From JACJYE01 sp964432875 (lineage in GTDB: Bacteria > Bacteroidota > Bacteroidia > Chitinophagales > Saprospiraceae), in contig CAYSPJ010000066.1 of NCBI GenBank assembly GCA_964432875.1, positions 1-28,302 of the forward strand: DNA of 28,302 nt, given 5' to 3'. Under the pieces are notes generated by a model. It ran no database searches. It was not told the DNA's origin and worked only from the letters and a program-made list of their open reading frames with translations. Below are positions 1 through 6,509 of this stretch, one piece after another (within the stretch, counting starts at the first letter, position 1; each line of letters begins with the position of its first letter). Position numbers and translations under genes: made by a program.

Positions 1-63
<63 letters not shown>

Positions 64-125
64 GGAGCGAAGCGACATCCCGGACGAGCGCAGCGAGAGC
101 GGGTAGGCAGTAGTGGTGCTGGCTT

Positions 126-186
126 GATTAACAAGATACTGCTTCTGTAAAATAATCGGTTATTTAGTGCCGTCAGCACTAGTGCC
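126..186. repeat. Dispersed intergenic repeat, copy 1
   Basis: This stretch begins GATTAACAAG and ends CAGCACTAGTGCC. It recurs in the same orientation at 19095-19157 with scattered substitutions and two short indels; I judge about four fifths of the positions identical by eye. Shared words include ACTGCTTCTGT, TTATTTAGT and CAGCACTAGTGCC. Both copies lie in gene-free DNA. An AGCCTGTT word follows both copies at different distances, which suggests the repeat unit once extended further right. No reading frame is conserved. Confidence 0.8.
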
Positions 187-199
187 GCTGGCAATGCCC

Positions 200-221
200 A
201 GCCTGTTAATATTAGCAGGCT
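200..221. other. Short hairpin beyond the adk stop codon
   Basis: AGCCTG and CAGGCT enclose the self-complementary core TAATATTA, so the whole 22 bases fold into one stem broken only by a T:G pair. It lies 65 bases beyond the adk stop codon. On the adk-reading strand no T-run follows it, so it is not a canonical intrinsic terminator. It could still define the 3' end of the adk transcript or be part of the adjoining repeat. Confidence 0.4.
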
Positions 222-285
222 TCAAATATTTTGGAACTACCTAAGCTGCCGCCTCTTTATTCACTGCCCGAGGCGATACCCGATG

Positions 286-858
286 TCACAAACCGTCAAT
301 CTGGGCACAGAGCCGCTGGAAGATTTCTTCGATGCTTCCCACGCCTTGGACCTTTACGGCTTTGCCTTTTTCCTCATAATAATCAAAAACCGGGGTCGTC
401 TCATTTTTGTAAACCTCGATGCGGTTGCGGATGATGCCCTCGTCAACGTCGTCGGCGCGCCCCGATTCTTTGCCCCTGCTGAGCAGTCGCTTGACGAGTT
501 CTTCGTCGGGCACGTCGAGCATGAGCAAGACGGAGACCTCGTTGCCTTCTTCGGCTAGTAGATTGTCCAGCGCATCGGCCTGAGGTATTGTGCGTGGGAA
601 TCCGTCAAAGATATAGCCTTCCACGTAAGGATTAGCTTCTACTTTGTTGCGCAACATGCCGATAGTGACCTCATCTGGCACTAGTTGGCCTTTATCCATA
701 TAGCTTTTGGCTTCTAGCCCTAAAGGTGTGTTGTTGCCCATTTCATAGCGGAACAAGTCGCCGGTGGAAATGTGCAGAAGTTCGTATTTAGCTACCAATT
801 TGGCAGCTTGGGTGCCTTTTCCAGAACCTGGAGGCCCAAAGAGAATTAGATTGATCAT
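286..858 (-). CDS. adk: Adenylate kinase
   Basis: Cytosolic enzyme that interconverts ATP + AMP and two ADP, balancing adenine nucleotide pools. The 190-residue product starts with MINLILFGPPGSGKGT, whose P-loop occupies residues 8-16. It continues with the AMP-binding DGFPRTIPQADAL block and a short LID (SRGKESGRADDVDEGIIRNR) that lacks the long, sometimes zinc-binding, LID insert of other adenylate kinases. The open frame extends 63 codons further upstream, but that extension overlaps the anti-sigma gene and does not resemble the family, so I chose the ATG at 858. No clear Shine-Dalgarno precedes it. It lies 88 bases downstream of the anti-sigma gene on the same strand, so read-through is possible, but an own promoter would be expected for such a housekeeping gene. 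Confidence 0.97.
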   Translation of the reverse strand: MINLILFGPPGSGKGTQAAKLVAKYELLHISTGDLFRYEMGNNTPLGLEAKSYMDKGQLVPDEVTIGMLRNKVEANPYVEGYIFDGFPRTIPQADALDNLLAEEGNEVSVLLMLDVPDEELVKRLLSRGKESGRADDVDEGIIRNRIEVYKNETTPVFDYYEEKGKAVKVQGVGSIEEIFQRLCAQIDGL

Positions 859-946
859 TCGTTTTTTATATTTAGCCCAAAACACATAATCAAAAGCCGA
901 AAGTACAAAAAACTGGAAATACCAAGTGTTAAAGCGGCCATCAGGT

Positions 947-1708
947 TTACAATTTTTCAGATAATAGTGCAGCCCGAGCTTGAAAGAGAGAATACTCATC
1001 CTGAGCAATGGAGTGCAGCAATTGGCGGGCAGGTTCAGTTTGGTCAAGTTTTAGATAGGCCAGGGCGAGATACCACTTGGCAAAGCCCTGGAGTTGAGGG
1101 TCATCTTTTTGTAAGTGGAGTAAAATCTGGACGGCTTGTTGGTCTCTACCGGTTTGCAGGCAGGCATTGGCAGTCAGCAAGCTAGCCTGCGGGTCAGGCG
1201 CGTGTTCGGACAGGTAGTTTTCAAAGTGTGGCAGGCTGGCGGCAAAGTCGCCCTCGAGGTAGAAACTCAGGGCCATTTGCAGCTCAGGGTTATCGTCAAT
1301 ATCAGGCTCGCCGCTGCGCAGTACGGGGTAGGGGCTTTCTATGGGATAAAAATATTGGGCAAAGAGGCGCTCTTGGCTGATAGCGCCCCAGTAGCGGTAG
1401 CCAGCATAGGCGATTATCACTAGTAGGGCTACTGCGGCAGCGCGGTTTATCCAGGCCATGCGCTGTCGCTTTGCTCTATGGACGGTTTTAGGAAGTGGGG
1501 GTTTGAGGGCGGCGAGTGCCTGTGGCAGCTCATCCAGCGTTTCCGCCTGGGCGAGGCCTTCTACAGCAGCCGAGCAGAGCGGGCAGCTTAACAGATGGTT
1601 TTCTACCTCATGGAGCTGTTGTCCGCTACATTGACCATTGAGGTAGGCTTCCACTTCAGGAAAGCTGAGGCAGGGCCTGGTTGTAAAGATGGACTTCATG
1701 TCATTCAT
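947..1708 (-). CDS. Anti-sigma factor with zinc finger, TM segment and TPR-like domain
   Basis: Predicted membrane-bound regulator of the sigma factor encoded just upstream. The 253-residue product has an N-terminal zf-HC2-like motif (H38-x3-C42-x2-C45) in the cytosolic part, one membrane segment at about residues 86-104, and a helical C-terminal half (about 135-250) with tetratricopeptide-like repeats (ALSFYLEGDFAASLPHFENYL; LLTANACLQTGRDQQAVQIL). An AAAGGAG sequence seven bases before the ATG at 1708 supports this start, unusual in a window with few Shine-Dalgarno sites. The start overlaps the sigma gene stop by 8 bases, so the pair is very likely translationally coupled. By family precedent the zinc-finger part sequesters the sigma factor; the TPR part may sense a partner protein in the periplasm. 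The signal is unknown. Confidence 0.85.
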   Translation of the reverse strand: MNDMKSIFTTRPCLSFPEVEAYLNGQCSGQQLHEVENHLLSCPLCSAAVEGLAQAETLDELPQALAALKPPLPKTVHRAKRQRMAWINRAAAVALLVIIAYAGYRYWGAISQERLFAQYFYPIESPYPVLRSGEPDIDDNPELQMALSFYLEGDFAASLPHFENYLSEHAPDPQASLLTANACLQTGRDQQAVQILLHLQKDDPQLQGFAKWYLALAYLKLDQTEPARQLLHSIAQDEYSLFQARAALLSEKL

Positions 1709-2333
1709 TTTCTGTCTCCTTTAATTGCCGCGCTAAAACCAAGCGGAGGCTGCGCTTGCCGTTTTGCAAATAACTTTTAACCTGTTTTGAGCTAAAGCCA
1801 GTGATAGCAGTAATTTCCTGGTAGCTTTTCCGCTCGTAGTAAAAAAGCAAGATGCAAGTGCGTTGCGCGGGGTCAAGCTGGGCAATCGAGTCTTCTAGCA
1901 GTTCGGCGGCTTTATCGTTTTCCTCCTTACTATATAGTCGCTGGAAGTGGCCATTTTCCATAAAATCCGGCTTGGTTTTTTCAAAATCTTCCCATTTTTC
2001 TTGATCGATGCTCTGTTTAGCCGCTTTGCGGGCTTGAGAGATGCAAGCATTTCGGGTAATAGCATAGAGCAGGCTAGCGAGGGAGGAAGTTATCTTTGAC
2101 TCTTGGAGCTGCGCAAATAAATGTTCGAAGGCGACCATTGTCGCGTCGCGCCAATCTTCTTCAGAACCCGCCTGGAGGTATCTGCGGCAGGCGCCGTAAA
2201 CCAGGTGCGCATAGCGCCGGAATAATTCATTGGCCGCTTCTTCCGCGCCCGTGCGCTGAAAATGATCGGCTAGCTCCCCATCGGGCATACCTTCCCATTG
2301 GGGCTTGCGCACGAGTTTCAGGAAACGTCTCAT
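1701..2333 (-). CDS. ECF-type RNA polymerase sigma factor
   Basis: Alternative sigma-70 family factor that redirects RNA polymerase to a small set of promoters. The 210-residue product has region 2 at about residues 36-103 (ELFRRYAHLVYGACRRYL ... DATMVAFEHLF ... YAITRNACISQARK) and region 4 at about 147-197 (LDPAQRTCILLFYYERKSYQEIT followed by a helix-turn-helix). Regions 1 and 3 are absent, as expected for the extracytoplasmic-function class. The ATG at 2333 is the first in frame. Its stop codon overlaps the anti-sigma start by 8 bases. The upstream gap to the DUF4837 gene is only 104 bases and holds a terminator, so this two-gene unit is probably transcribed on its own. Target genes cannot be told from the sequence. 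Confidence 0.9.
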   Translation of the reverse strand: MRRFLKLVRKPQWEGMPDGELADHFQRTGAEEAANELFRRYAHLVYGACRRYLQAGSEEDWRDATMVAFEHLFAQLQESKITSSLASLLYAITRNACISQARKAAKQSIDQEKWEDFEKTKPDFMENGHFQRLYSKEENDKAAELLEDSIAQLDPAQRTCILLFYYERKSYQEITAITGFSSKQVKSYLQNGKRSLRLVLARQLKETENE

Positions 2334-2356
2334 CGGCTATGGCGTTCTTGTACGAG

Positions 2357-2364
2357 CCAAGATA
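2357..2364 (-). promoter_or_regulatory. Possible -7 element of the sigma gene
   Basis: On the minus strand this reads TATCTTGG, seven of eight matches to the Bacteroidota -7 box TAnnTTTG, and would start transcription about 17 bases before the sigma ATG. The expected -33 position falls inside the loop of the upstream terminator and shows no TTTG. An identical TATCTTGG word lies before the moxR-like gene (5632-5639, minus). Weak support. Confidence 0.3.
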
Positions 2365-2365
2365 T

Positions 2366-2407
2366 AAAAAAGAAGCAGATAGAAAAAATCTTACTGCTTC
2401 TTTTTTT
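2366..2407 (-). terminator. Intrinsic terminator behind the DUF4837 lipoprotein gene
   Basis: A perfect 13-bp stem (AAAAAAGAAGCAG at 2366-2378 paired with 2394-2406) encloses a 15-base loop. Read on the minus strand the stem ends in a run of T residues, so it works for the lipoprotein gene that ends at 2438. The A/T-rich flanks make it bidirectional in principle. It separates that gene from the sigma/anti-sigma pair. Confidence 0.8.
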
Positions 2408-2437
2408 AGGCAATCGCCGAAATAATCAACTTGAAAA

Positions 2438-3517
2438 TCAGAACTTAGCGGTATTGATGACGAGGTCCAGCTGTTGCATGAAATCCCGTTTGTTTTCGCC
2501 GGGGGCATGCAGGAAGCCATCGATGAAGAGGATCTCATTGATAGCAGGGTTGAGGATAAGGTAACTGATGAAGGAGCCGCCCATGTAGTCATTCTCGATT
2601 TCCCAAATGCCTCGGCCATCTAAGGCATAGTTGCCATTGACCTTAGTAGGGGAGGAGATGACCGGGAGGTCTTTATAGTTGATTTTCATGTAGGTATTGG
2701 GCAAAGTAGAAGAGACATATTTTTTGCCGATGGAGTCTCTTACGGCAATCAGGTTTTCCTTTGTCAGTTGAGCTTGATCAGTGTATTTCATCTTTTTTAG
2801 CAGGATGTTGCTGCTCATTTTCTCGGTTTCCCGCCGCATCCAGATGACTTCCCCATCGTTGAGGGCCATGAAAAAACCGCTCGGCACTTTTAGCTCTACG
2901 CCCATAGTCGTACGCACCTCTTCCGAGAGCCTTTTGTTTTCGCCATTCAGGTAGGCGTAAGCCTCCAGTTTCTTGTGGTCGAAATCATTGACGCGCTTTT
3001 TGACGGCGGGGAAATTCTCCTTGACCACCCTGACCAGATCATCGAAGGAGGTGGCGAACTGATAAATAACGAGCTGCCCTTTGGCCCATTTGTCGTAGCC
3101 CAAAGTGCTGTTGAAGGCTGGGTCTTGTTTGGCTTGGCTGGTTTTTTCCGTGCCCAGGTCTTTAGCGATCATATTGGCGGTAGGGGAGCTGCTATCGCTG
3201 ATAATGCCTACAGCCATGTAGGAGCGCAATTCGCGCAGCAGAGGGCTGCTGTCCAGGTCTTTAGGGGTGTAGTGCCTGAGGTCGAAGATGGGCTCCGGTT
3301 GCGGTAGTAAAGGGTATGCGGCAGAGTAATAATAACGGATACTATCTCCCAGGGGGCCGTCCCATAAATCATCATCCATGATGACGACGATTTCATTGAG
3401 GTTGCCAAAAGCCGTCGGCACTGACCTCAGGCCGCGTTGTACCTCTTCCGTGCAACTACTCAGGAGCAGAAGGGATGAAAATGTGATCAGGATGATACGA
3501 TTGAAGTACTTTTTCAT
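2438..3517 (-). CDS. DUF4837 family lipoprotein
   Basis: Predicted lipoprotein of unknown function. The 359-residue product begins with a lysine-containing signal peptide and a lipobox LLSSC with the lipidated cysteine at residue 22. The mature part matches what I recall of DUF4837, a Bacteroidota-specific family: FGNLNEIVVIMDDDLWDGPLGDSIR near the N-terminus, a PLLPQPEPIFDLRHY block, and a C-terminal region with RGIWEIENDYMGGSF and LNPAINEILFIDGF. Length fits the family. The gene stands alone on its strand between a terminator at 2366-2407 and a 320-base gap. The start is the first ATG before the signal peptide. Role unknown; an envelope location is the only inference I would make. Confidence 0.8.
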   Translation of the reverse strand: MKKYFNRIILITFSSLLLLSSCTEEVQRGLRSVPTAFGNLNEIVVIMDDDLWDGPLGDSIRYYYSAAYPLLPQPEPIFDLRHYTPKDLDSSPLLRELRSYMAVGIISDSSSPTANMIAKDLGTEKTSQAKQDPAFNSTLGYDKWAKGQLVIYQFATSFDDLVRVVKENFPAVKKRVNDFDHKKLEAYAYLNGENKRLSEEVRTTMGVELKVPSGFFMALNDGEVIWMRRETEKMSSNILLKKMKYTDQAQLTKENLIAVRDSIGKKYVSSTLPNTYMKINYKDLPVISSPTKVNGNYALDGRGIWEIENDYMGGSFISYLILNPAINEILFIDGFLHAPGENKRDFMQQLDLVINTAKF

Positions 3518-3546
3518 TGATGTATTTTAGTTTAACGGCATGCAGA

Positions 3547-3580
3547 GGCGAAGGGCGGTATGCCCCGCCTCGCCTTTTTT
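3547..3580 (+). terminator. Plus-facing terminator-like hairpin upstream of the DUF4837 gene
   Basis: GGCGA-(AG)-GGCGG pairs with CCGCC-TCGCC, giving a 10-bp stem with a two-base bulge, and is followed directly by six T residues on the plus strand. No plus-strand gene ends here; the element lies in the 5' leader of the minus-strand lipoprotein gene. It may end an antisense or read-through transcript, or simply fold in the leader RNA. Confidence 0.5.
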
Positions 3581-3674
3581 CATTTAACAGATGCAAACGG
3601 GAAACGTTTTGGTGTGAAATCACATTGCAGGAAAGCATAAATAGCCCGCAAGCAGCATCTAATAGCCCCTATAC

Positions 3675-3704
3675 GCAAACAGGCACTTGAAAGTGCCTGT
3701 TTGC
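3675..3704. terminator. Perfect 14-bp hairpin in the 3518-3840 gap
   Basis: GCAAACAGGCACTT and its exact reverse complement are separated by only two bases, and TTGGTTTT follows on the plus strand. It lies 137 bases beyond the stop codon of the minus-strand membrane protein gene, so it may end that transcript from the other side, though the minus-strand flank has no T-run. The rest of 3518-3840 shows no gene. Confidence 0.5.
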
Positions 3705-3840
3705 TTGGTTTTAAGCTGCTGATATACAGCGCTGTAGATTATTGTGGCCTAGCTGGTTATAGAGTGGGAGAGCCGATGTCGGTTAGCTTGGTTCGGATAT
3801 AAAAAAGCGATTGATTAGGACTCCCGTTGCCAATACAAGT

Positions 3841-4338
3841 CTATTCTTTATTGCGGAGGCATTGCTCGACGGCCTCTTTGAGCTTATTGGGCTGTTTGCT
3901 GCCGATGAACAGTTGGGTGTTGTCTTTGAGCGAAAGCATTAAGCCTCGGCGCCCGCTCACGCTAAAGGAGCGCTCTCCTGTGCCGATGCGCACCGACCAG
4001 CCGCTCAGTTCAGCAGCGATAGGAGTGTCCACTACCTTGCATTCCTCTACCTCTTCCCATTCAACTTCGTGCTTGTGGTAGTGTAGAGGATAAAACTGGT
4101 ACTTGATCTTTTTATCATCAATTTTCAGGAATAGCCTAATGCTGAGGAGGTAAACCAATGCGCCGCCTGCCAACAGGAAAATCAGCGCATATTGCAGCAG
4201 CACGTAGTTGTGGTCGAAGGTATTGTTCCACGCCCGCTCCAGTAGGTGGTAGGTGGCGCCAAACAAAATGAAAAACAAAAGGGCGAATACTTCCCAACGG
4301 CGGAATCTTTGTACTTCTTTATAAACGGCTTTGCTCAT
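3841..4338 (-). CDS. Two-TM membrane protein of unknown function
   Basis: The 165-residue product has two predicted membrane segments (about residues 14-32 and 46-66). A basic hydrophilic tail with alternating short strands follows (KIDDKKIKYQFYPLHYHKHEVEWEEVEECKVVD ... WSVRIGTGERSFSVSGRRGLMLSLKDNTQLFIGSKQP). This layout, two helices then a small beta-rich domain ending in SGRRGLMLSL...LFIGSKQP, recalls bacterial PH-like membrane proteins, but I cannot assign a named family with confidence. The frame reaches two codons further to a TTG, but the ATG at 4338 is more likely. It is not overlapped with a neighbour and probably forms its own transcript. Confidence 0.75.
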   Translation of the reverse strand: MSKAVYKEVQRFRRWEVFALLFFILFGATYHLLERAWNNTFDHNYVLLQYALIFLLAGGALVYLLSIRLFLKIDDKKIKYQFYPLHYHKHEVEWEEVEECKVVDTPIAAELSGWSVRIGTGERSFSVSGRRGLMLSLKDNTQLFIGSKQPNKLKEAVEQCLRNKE

Positions 4339-4490
4339 GGTCAATTATTTTACATTAAACTTACAATTAGTTAACACTGGGTTAACATTAGATTGAACGG
4401 CTCATGAGCGGAGAAAGTTCCACGCGAGAAAAAAAAACTAAAATAATGGGCGTGGCTAAAACGGGGGGCTTTAGCTGCTACGATAGGATT

Positions 4491-4540
4491 GGCTGCCAAG
4501 CTCCCCAAAAAACTTGTAAACTTGGAGGAGCTTAGCAGCC
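4491..4540. other. Imperfect 14-bp inverted repeat in the 4339-4589 gap
   Basis: GGCTGCCAAGCTCC (4491-4504) pairs with GGAGCTTAGCAGCC (4527-4540) with a single mismatch around a 22-base loop. It lies 49 bases beyond the stop codon of the moxR-like gene and may form the 3' end of its transcript, although no T-run follows on that strand. The same gap also holds GTTAAC-n5-GTTAAC near 4370-4387, upstream of the two-TM protein gene, where a regulator could bind. Confidence 0.4.
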
Positions 4541-4589
4541 TTGGTTACGTGATGCTCGGTCAAATGCGTACCGCCCACCTGAACAAGCG

Positions 4590-5567
4590 CTAAAGGAGGC
4601 TGGCGATTACCTGTTCTTCCGTGACGCCTTCTGCTTCAGCCTTGTAGTTGCGCACGATGCGGTGGCGCAGCACATAATTGGCGATGGCTTGCACATCCTC
4701 GATATCGGGTGAATATTTGCCGAAGATCGCGGCGTGGCACTTGGCGCCAAGTACCAGGTACTGCGAAGCCCGCGGCCCGGCACCCCAGGAAATATAATTA
4801 TTGACTTTTTCGGTAGCCCGGCTGGTATTGGGGCGGGTGCGAGTGGCCAGGGAGACGGCATACTCCAGCACATTATCAGCGATAGGTACTTTCCGGATGA
4901 GTTGCTGGAACGCTTTGATTTGGTTGCCCGTCAGGATGTGGGTCAGGTTGAAATTTTGCACTGCGGTAGTGCCTTTTACTACGGCGATTTCTTCTTCATA
5001 AGAAGGATAGTCCAAGGGGATATTGAACATGAAGCGGTCCAATTGTGCCTCGGGCAGAGGATAAGTGCCTTCCTGTTCGATGGGGTTTTGGGTAGCCAGT
5101 ACAAAAAAGGGCGAGGGCAGTACATGGCGGATACCGTTCACGGTAACGGAGCGTTCCTGCATAGCTTCCAGCAAGGCCGCCTGGGTCTTGGGCGGAGTAC
5201 GGTTAATTTCATCGGCCAACACGATATTGGCAAACAAGGGCCCGCGGGTGAACTTGAAATGGCGGTCTTCGCCCAGGATTTCCGTGCCAGTAATATCTGA
5301 AGGCATCAAGTCTGGGGTAAACTGGATGCGTTTGAACTCCAGGTCCAATACCTCAGCTATAGTGCTGACGAGCAGGGTTTTAGCCAGGCCGGGCACGCCC
5401 ACCAGGAGGCTGTGTCCATTGCTGAATAAGGAGATAATGACGGCTTTGACCACCTCGTCTTGACCGATAATGACTTTACCGATTTCTTTGCGCAGTTGCT
5501 CATAAGAGGCCGCCAAGGCATCCACGGCTTCTACATCCGATTTAAATTCCACAGTTTGTTCTAACAT
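4590..5567 (-). CDS. MoxR family AAA+ ATPase
   Basis: Cytosolic AAA+ chaperone-like ATPase of the MoxR group, thought to help fold or load metal or ligand onto VWA-domain partner proteins. The 325-residue product has Walker A GVPGLAKT (57-64), Walker B IVLADE (115-120), the sensor-1 region LATQNP (157-162) and the arginine-finger segment LDRFMF (176-181), plus the C-terminal lid (LATRTRPNTSRATEKVNNYISWGAGPRASQYL). Length and order are typical. In most Bacteroidota moxR is followed by DUF58 and VWA/BatA-type genes; here the next gene downstream encodes an unrelated two-TM protein, so its partners must be elsewhere. The start ATG at 5567 is the first in frame and gives the usual family N-terminus. 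No strong promoter was found in the 108 bases upstream. Confidence 0.93.
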   Translation of the reverse strand: MLEQTVEFKSDVEAVDALAASYEQLRKEIGKVIIGQDEVVKAVIISLFSNGHSLLVGVPGLAKTLLVSTIAEVLDLEFKRIQFTPDLMPSDITGTEILGEDRHFKFTRGPLFANIVLADEINRTPPKTQAALLEAMQERSVTVNGIRHVLPSPFFVLATQNPIEQEGTYPLPEAQLDRFMFNIPLDYPSYEEEIAVVKGTTAVQNFNLTHILTGNQIKAFQQLIRKVPIADNVLEYAVSLATRTRPNTSRATEKVNNYISWGAGPRASQYLVLGAKCHAAIFGKYSPDIEDVQAIANYVLRHRIVRNYKAEAEGVTEEQVIASLL

Positions 5568-5675
5568 CTTTGGTAAGCATTGATTTTTTGGCCACCGAGT
5601 AAGTAGGATAGCGCTTCACTTCAAAACGCGGCCAAGATACGCTTTGTTGCAATTTTTTCACCTACAATTCCACCG

Positions 5676-6383
5676 TTAATAACAATTCCATAACATGTCT
5701 GAGAGTTCGAAGTTCGCTTTATGATAAGCAAAATGCCACCATTCGCTAGTAATGGGCTTGAAGCCCTGGGCGGTCATCGTGTTGTGGAGCAGTTGGCGGT
5801 TGGCCAGGACTTCGGGAGGGAGTTGGGTATAGGAAGGGCTGGCTTGCGGGCCGAAGAAGTCGAAGGGGGTGCCCATGTCCAGCTCCTGGCCTTGGGCATC
5901 CACCAGGGTGAGGTCAACGGCGGCGCCGCGGTTGTGCATTGAGCCTTGGCGCGGATCGGATACGTAGCGTGGGTTGGGCACTTTTTCCCAGAGCTTCCAC
6001 TGGATGGGGCGCGGCCGGTAGCAGTCCAGCATTTTTAGGCCCAAGCCCTGCTGCTGCAATTGCTGGTGGGCGGCTACCACCGCTTGGGCCACTGGCGGCC
6101 GCAGGAAACAGCGGCCGCAGTCGTACATTTTCTCCTGGACGAAGTTGTCTTCAGTGGCGTACTTCATATCGATGATGATGGTGCTGTCGAGGAAGGCGAT
6201 ATCGGCCCATTGGGCCGTATCGTAGTCGGGCAGCCGAGGCTGAGGGCGCGGCTGTTCTGGCAGGCTATCGGCAGCAGGAGGTATCGAGCTGGCTGCTGGC
6301 TTGGCAGCGACATCCTCCGTTTGGGGTTGGCTGGTGTTGCAGGACCACAGCAGGACGCATAGTATAGCAAGGAAGTAGGGCAT
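5676..6383 (-). CDS. D-alanyl-D-alanine dipeptidase-like lipoprotein (peptidase M15, VanX/DdpX type)
   Basis: Predicted zinc peptidase anchored in the envelope, acting on D-Ala-D-Ala dipeptide or peptidoglycan stems. The 235-residue product has a short signal peptide with lipobox LLWSC (cysteine 15) and a Pro/Ala-rich linker to about residue 52. The M15 domain follows, with zinc ligands in SMHNRGAAVDL (H150, D157) and the catalytic motif EWWHF (E214, zinc ligand H217). The YRPRPIQWKLW segment around residue 122 is typical of VanX-like members. All key residues are present. Nothing links it to a vancomycin-resistance cluster: no vanH/vanA-like gene is nearby, so cell-wall recycling is more likely. 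It is divergent from the glycosyltransferase genes and runs towards the moxR-like gene, 108 bases away. Confidence 0.9.
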   Translation of the reverse strand: MPYFLAILCVLLWSCNTSQPQTEDVAAKPAASSIPPAADSLPEQPRPQPRLPDYDTAQWADIAFLDSTIIIDMKYATEDNFVQEKMYDCGRCFLRPPVAQAVVAAHQQLQQQGLGLKMLDCYRPRPIQWKLWEKVPNPRYVSDPRQGSMHNRGAAVDLTLVDAQGQELDMGTPFDFFGPQASPSYTQLPPEVLANRQLLHNTMTAQGFKPITSEWWHFAYHKANFELSDMLWNCY

Positions 6384-6442
6384 AAGAACTGGTTTTTGGC
6401 GAAAATATGCCAGCTAGCCGGATTTCACTGTATATTTTGCCG

Positions 6443-6450
6443 TACTTTTG
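6443..6450 (+). promoter_or_regulatory. Possible -7 element for the glycosyltransferase pair
   Basis: TACTTTTG matches the Bacteroidota -7 box TAnnTTTG exactly. A TTTC at 6423-6426 sits near the -33 position. Transcription would begin about 50 bases before the TTG start at 6510. This argues against the more upstream TTG at 6396 as translation start. Confidence 0.35.
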
Positions 6451-6509
6451 CCGCAAAAAAAAATCAGAGCCTGACCCCGCCCTACTCAACTGCAAAACTA
6501 CCGCAACGA

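Noticed and set aside
5676..6383. Vancomycin-resistance determinant (vanX)
   Set aside because: The M15 motifs are present, but there is a lipobox and no vanHA-like genes nearby; cell-wall recycling fits better.
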